DNA of 64,000 nucleotides, taken from assembly GCA_947846985.1 (NCBI GenBank), contig CANTUZ010000001.1, positions 30,652,727 to 30,716,726 of the forward strand. Direction: 5' to 3'. Source of the stretch: Fratercula arctica. Its lineage: Eukaryota; Chordata; Aves; Charadriiformes; Alcidae. The position numbers and the translations under genes were made by a program. The notes below the pieces were generated by a model. The model had not been told where the DNA came from. It worked only from the letters and a program-made list of their open reading frames with translations, and ran no database searches. Numbering within the stretch: position 1 is the stretch's first letter; the number at the start of each line of letters is the position of its first letter. Below are positions 60,981 through 64,000 of the stretch, one piece after another.

Positions 60981-61123
60981 CAGAGCCAAAGTAAAGATAA
61001 GTTGAGCAATGAAGGTGGAGAAAAAAACCCCTAAACACAGGCAGACTGCAAAGGCTGCGTTGTTCATAAAGCTCTCTAGCACCAGTGATGAACACGTTGC
61101 AGAAGTACCATCTCCGTGAAAGC
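60981..61123 (-). other. Candidate upstream exon of the same minus-strand transcript
   Basis: A minus-strand donor TCTG|GTGAGG ends this segment at 60981. Of the open frames here, one (WYFCNVFITGARELYEQ) reaches the donor in phase 1, as the candidate exon at 59666-59887 requires. Another (NNAAFAVCLCLGVFF) ends in phase 0 and would not fit. The 5' limit is not defined; a stop precedes the fitting frame near 61140. The CpG island lies immediately upstream in this orientation. Confidence 0.15.
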
Positions 61124-61745
61124 GGGACCAGACCCCCATCCCTTCACCAGCGGTGGGAACGCCGAGTGGGAGGACGCCCCGCGCTGAGGCAGAGCCTGGC
61201 TCCCCAGAAGAGCCAAGTGGAAAATTTCCGGTACAGGCAGATGACACTGGGCGCGCAGAGGGTGAATGTCACACTGCAAGATACCCCGGGGAAGAGCCGT
61301 GCCCGGCGCTTTCCTCGGCATGCCTGTTCCTAGCCCAAACACGGCTAAGCCTGTGCCGTTGCGAGTCAGGCAACGCCCTTTACCTACACGACGGTCCCGC
61401 CAGACTCATCTCTTCCCTCTTCCTGAGTTTTGCGCCGTCTCAGGCGGCCTGGCCTGTACGGCGAGCGCCAGCGCGCCGTTGCCTTTTGCTGCCCGCAGCA
61501 GGAGGATTGCCTGGGTGCCTGCCGCAGTGCTGCTGGTGACACACATCCCCGCGGCAGCCGGACCGACACCCGCTCTCCCCCGCCTCCTCCCTCACCCCGG
61601 TGCCGGCCGCCGCCGCCCGGCCCCAGCGGGCTCCGTCCCTGCAGCGCCCGGCCCGCGCCGTTCCCCTCGTAACAGCGCCCCCTGGCGGCTGCGGCGCAGC
61701 CCCGCACCCCGCGGCCTGGCGGTTACCGCCGGCAGGGAGTAGGAG
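61120..61745. promoter_or_regulatory. CpG island
   Basis: CpG-dense DNA, strongest at 61420-61740 with many GCGC, CGGC and CCGCCG groups, in sharp contrast to its surroundings. It is the most CpG-rich segment of the window. It could be the promoter of a minus-strand transcript reading toward 59-58.8 kb, of a gene to the right, or both. No TATA box was seen. Confidence 0.65.
61674..61689 (-). promoter_or_regulatory. Near-consensus CTCF-binding motif
   Basis: The plus strand reads AGCGCCCCCTGGCGGC. Its reverse complement, GCCGCCAGGGGGCGCT, matches the known CTCF core (CCACCAGGGGGCGC) except for a common C/G tolerance position. It lies inside the CpG island, just right of CAB39L's 3' side, and is a plausible insulator or loop-anchor site, oriented on the minus strand. 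Confidence 0.6.
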
Positions 61746-61757
61746 CGCTTTTCCGTT

Positions 61758-62330
61758 GAATCATGGAGTGTTTTGGGTTGGAAGGGACCTTAAAGATCAT
61801 CTAGTTCCATCCCCCTGCCATGGGCAGGGACACCTCCCACTAGACCAGGCTGCTCAGAGCCCCATCCAGCCTGGCCTTGAACACTTCCAGGGATGGGGCA
61901 TCCACAGCTTCTCTTGGCAACCTGTTCCGGTGTCTCACCACCCTCACAGTAAAGAATTTCTTCCCGATACCTAATCTAAATCTACCCTCGTCCAGTTTGA
62001 AGCCATTACCCCTCATCCTATCACTACATGCCCTTGTAAAAAGTCCCTCTCCAACTTTCCTGTAGGCCCCCTTTAAGTACTGGAAGGGGCTATAAAGTCT
62101 CCCTGGAGCCTTCTCCAGGCTGAGCAACCCCAACTCTCTCAGCCTGTCTTCACAGGAGAGGTGCTCCACTCCTCGGATCACCTTTGTGTCCCTTCTCTGG
62201 ATCCACTCCAACAGGTCCATGTCCATCTTGTGCTGAGAACTCCAGAGCTGGACACAGTACTCCAAGTGGGGTCTTGTGAGAGCAGAGTAGAGGGGGAGAA
62301 CCACCTCCCTCGCCCTGCTGGCCATGCTTT
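61758..62330 (-). mobile_element. CR1 LINE 3' fragment with ORF2 C-terminal remnant
   Basis: About 570 bp of minus-strand CR1, the longest copy in the window. An open frame (61840-62397, minus) carries the family C-terminal signature LYSALTRPHLEYCVQLW, then LRELGLLSLEK and a GKKFFTVRVVRHRNRLPRE segment. The catalytic part of the reverse transcriptase is missing, so it is a dead 5'-truncated copy. It abuts the CpG island at 61.1-61.75 kb. Confidence 0.95.
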
Positions 62331-64000
62331 GTTCAGTACAGCAGCTAAGGCAAAATGGGCCACAGTTTAGGGCTGGGGAACCAAACTGAGGAGCCATCTC
62401 CGACTGGGGCTCGTTAGGCCAGACACAGCATCGGCACAGCAGCCCTTTGCCTCATCCCTCCCTGCAGGGAAGACTTTGCAGTGCTGCCCTTCACCTTCTC
62501 ACCCAGGGGCTGCAGGATCCGTCTCTGACTGCGGCCAGCAACACGCCCCACGGAGGCACATCAGTGCTCCCAGTTTCAGGAGATTTTTTTGGCGCGTCAC
62601 GAAGGTAATGACCCCTGTCTTAGCCCTACTTGTATCTGTCACCTTACCAGAAGGAGGTTGATTCCAGCAGAAGACATTTCATGCTACCAGCCCCTTTTCC
62701 CTTCACAGAGGGAACAAAAGGGCAAAACGCTGAGCAGCACATTCTGCCCAACGTCTGAAAATGCTTAGGACTAGGTGTTGCCTGCGTATGCGTACGCAGC
62801 ACACACAACGGGGGTATGAGCAGATAGCTGTGCAGGTCTGGGAAAACGGCGGGATCCGGAGCAAGGTCAGCAAGTGCTTGACAACGGTTCTCTGCAATTA
62901 CCTTTCCGCGCAGAACGGAGCCCAGCTCTGCATGTGTGGCACTGCGACCATCTTCATTAATGGCACGGTAATAGACATCTGTTAGAAATCAGCACGCACT
63001 ATCTGCCGCCTTTGCTTTTTCAGTGTCCAAGAAATGTCGCTTACTGGACCTAACAAATTAAAGTCAAAACAGGTTATTTGAAGTCTGGTTCGCAGGCATA
63101 ATGGCTGAAACAAAAAAAAAATCTGTTTAGAGGACTGCAAAGCTTTTCAGAGTAATACTTGCATTAAACATGGCTCTGGGAAGCCTGTCCCATTGCCAGC
63201 GTGGCTGACCATGTCCCGCTGACTGCTCACTGCGTGTCTACGATGACATTTCAGTTCAAGAGCCCTTCTGAAATGCATCTCCCATCTGTCCCCGCTTACG
63301 GCGTGTGGCTCCGTGACACAAGCCAGTCTTGGAATGCATCGAGTGAATTCCTTTCAGACGAAGCTAAACAGGAAAACAAACTGTAGGAATAGCCCTGACG
63401 CGCTCTGCTGGCTAATGGGCCTTCAGTCCACATGCCCTGGCTAGAGCTAGGTGGATGTAAAACCCCTGATGGGTCAGGCCTTCAGCGTCACCTGCTTCGT
63501 GCTACGGACTCGCTCCCCTTCAGCCCCACTGCTGAGCAGCATAGCCCCGACCACCACAGTGATCCCCCTCTGCGGTGACTACGAATCAAGATGTCTGTGT
63601 ATGCCCATACAGGTAATTCGGGGCGCCAAGGAGGCGCACCAGGAACCAATTCTACTGCTGGATGGTCAAAGCTTCGCCCACTTCTGTCCCTTCCAACCAA
63701 GAAACAGACTGCGGAGGTGGCAGCTCACGCAATGCTCCCTGAGGCAGTTCTTACTCTCCCAGGGAGGTGGGAATTAATGCTCGTTAATGCTTGCAGGGCC
63801 GAGGGAGGGGACGCTAGCCCTTCCCCTGGGGCTGGCAGGAGGCACAGTCTCATGTCGAGACAAATTCTTCAGGCAGAGCAGAGGGAGGTGACGCAGCTCA
63901 GTGAACAGCTGGGAGTGCAGGAACAAGGACAGCACTGGGCTGGTAAAGGGTGTGAGCATTTCAAAGCACTCTGTAATGTCCCTATTAACCCAAAAACACT
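62331..64000. other. Right-end flank; no gene recognised
   Basis: Moderately GC-rich sequence without a recognisable exon, repeat family or RNA gene. A donor-like CATACAG|GTAATT at 63611-63618 follows an open plus-strand frame (63451 onward), but the peptide resembles nothing I know. Confidence 0.5.

Noticed and set aside
60906..61090. Hydrophobic minus-strand frame (NNAAFAVCLCLGVFF) suggesting a membrane protein
   Set aside because: Its phase at the nearest donor does not fit the next candidate exon, and hydrophobic frames are common in T-rich complement sequence.
55000..64000. CDADC1, the CAB39L neighbour in mammals, expected convergent on the minus strand
   Set aside because: I looked for its deaminase signatures (HAEQNAL and CPCDEC-type coding) and did not find them. 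The gene, if syntenic, probably lies beyond the right end.
1..64000. CRISPR arrays, operons, phage or other prokaryotic-type systems, tRNA or rRNA genes
   Set aside because: The window is vertebrate nuclear DNA with a spliced CAB39L gene and CR1 repeats. I saw no regularly spaced repeats, no tRNA A/B-box pair in a cloverleaf and no rRNA sequence.

Overview
The window looks like nuclear DNA from a bird, or possibly another sauropsid. It is AT-rich and intron-rich, and its only readily recognised interspersed repeats are five CR1 LINE 3' fragments. One protein-coding gene is clearly recognisable: a complete eight-coding-exon CAB39L (MO25-beta, calcium-binding protein 39-like) on the plus strand. 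Joining the exons through consensus GT-AG sites gives an uninterrupted 334-residue MO25 protein. It matches the beta paralogue (CAB39L) better than the alpha paralogue (CAB39).

Layout. Positions 1-18712 are non-coding. The ATG exon is preceded by a good 3' splice site, so at least part of this stretch should be a 5'-UTR intron. A CpG-enriched segment at about 9.1-9.8 kb, ending in a strong GTAAGT donor, is a candidate alternative promoter and first exon. Coding exons lie at 18760-18861, 29981-30145, 34450-34568, 40063-40231, 43750-43809, 45392-45457, 46133-46276 and 53998-54177. The 3' UTR probably ends just after tandem AATAAA signals at 54967-54981. Positions 55.0-64.0 kb are mostly intergenic. 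This part holds a CpG island at about 61.12-61.75 kb with a near-consensus CTCF motif, an adjacent CR1 copy, and an unrecognised minus-strand set of open segments joined by good splice signals (about 61.1 to 58.85 kb). That set could be a small lineage-specific gene or a lncRNA.

How it works together. CAB39L encodes the scaffold subunit of the LKB1-STRAD-MO25 kinase complex. No other annotated partner is present in the window. I found no operons, CRISPR arrays, intact mobile elements or other unusual multi-gene system. The observations worth a second look are regulatory or structural: the candidate internal promoter, the minus-strand transcript candidate next to a CTCF/CpG-island element, an intronic G-quadruplex tract, a CT microsatellite beside the last acceptor, and a diverged direct repeat flanking exon 6.
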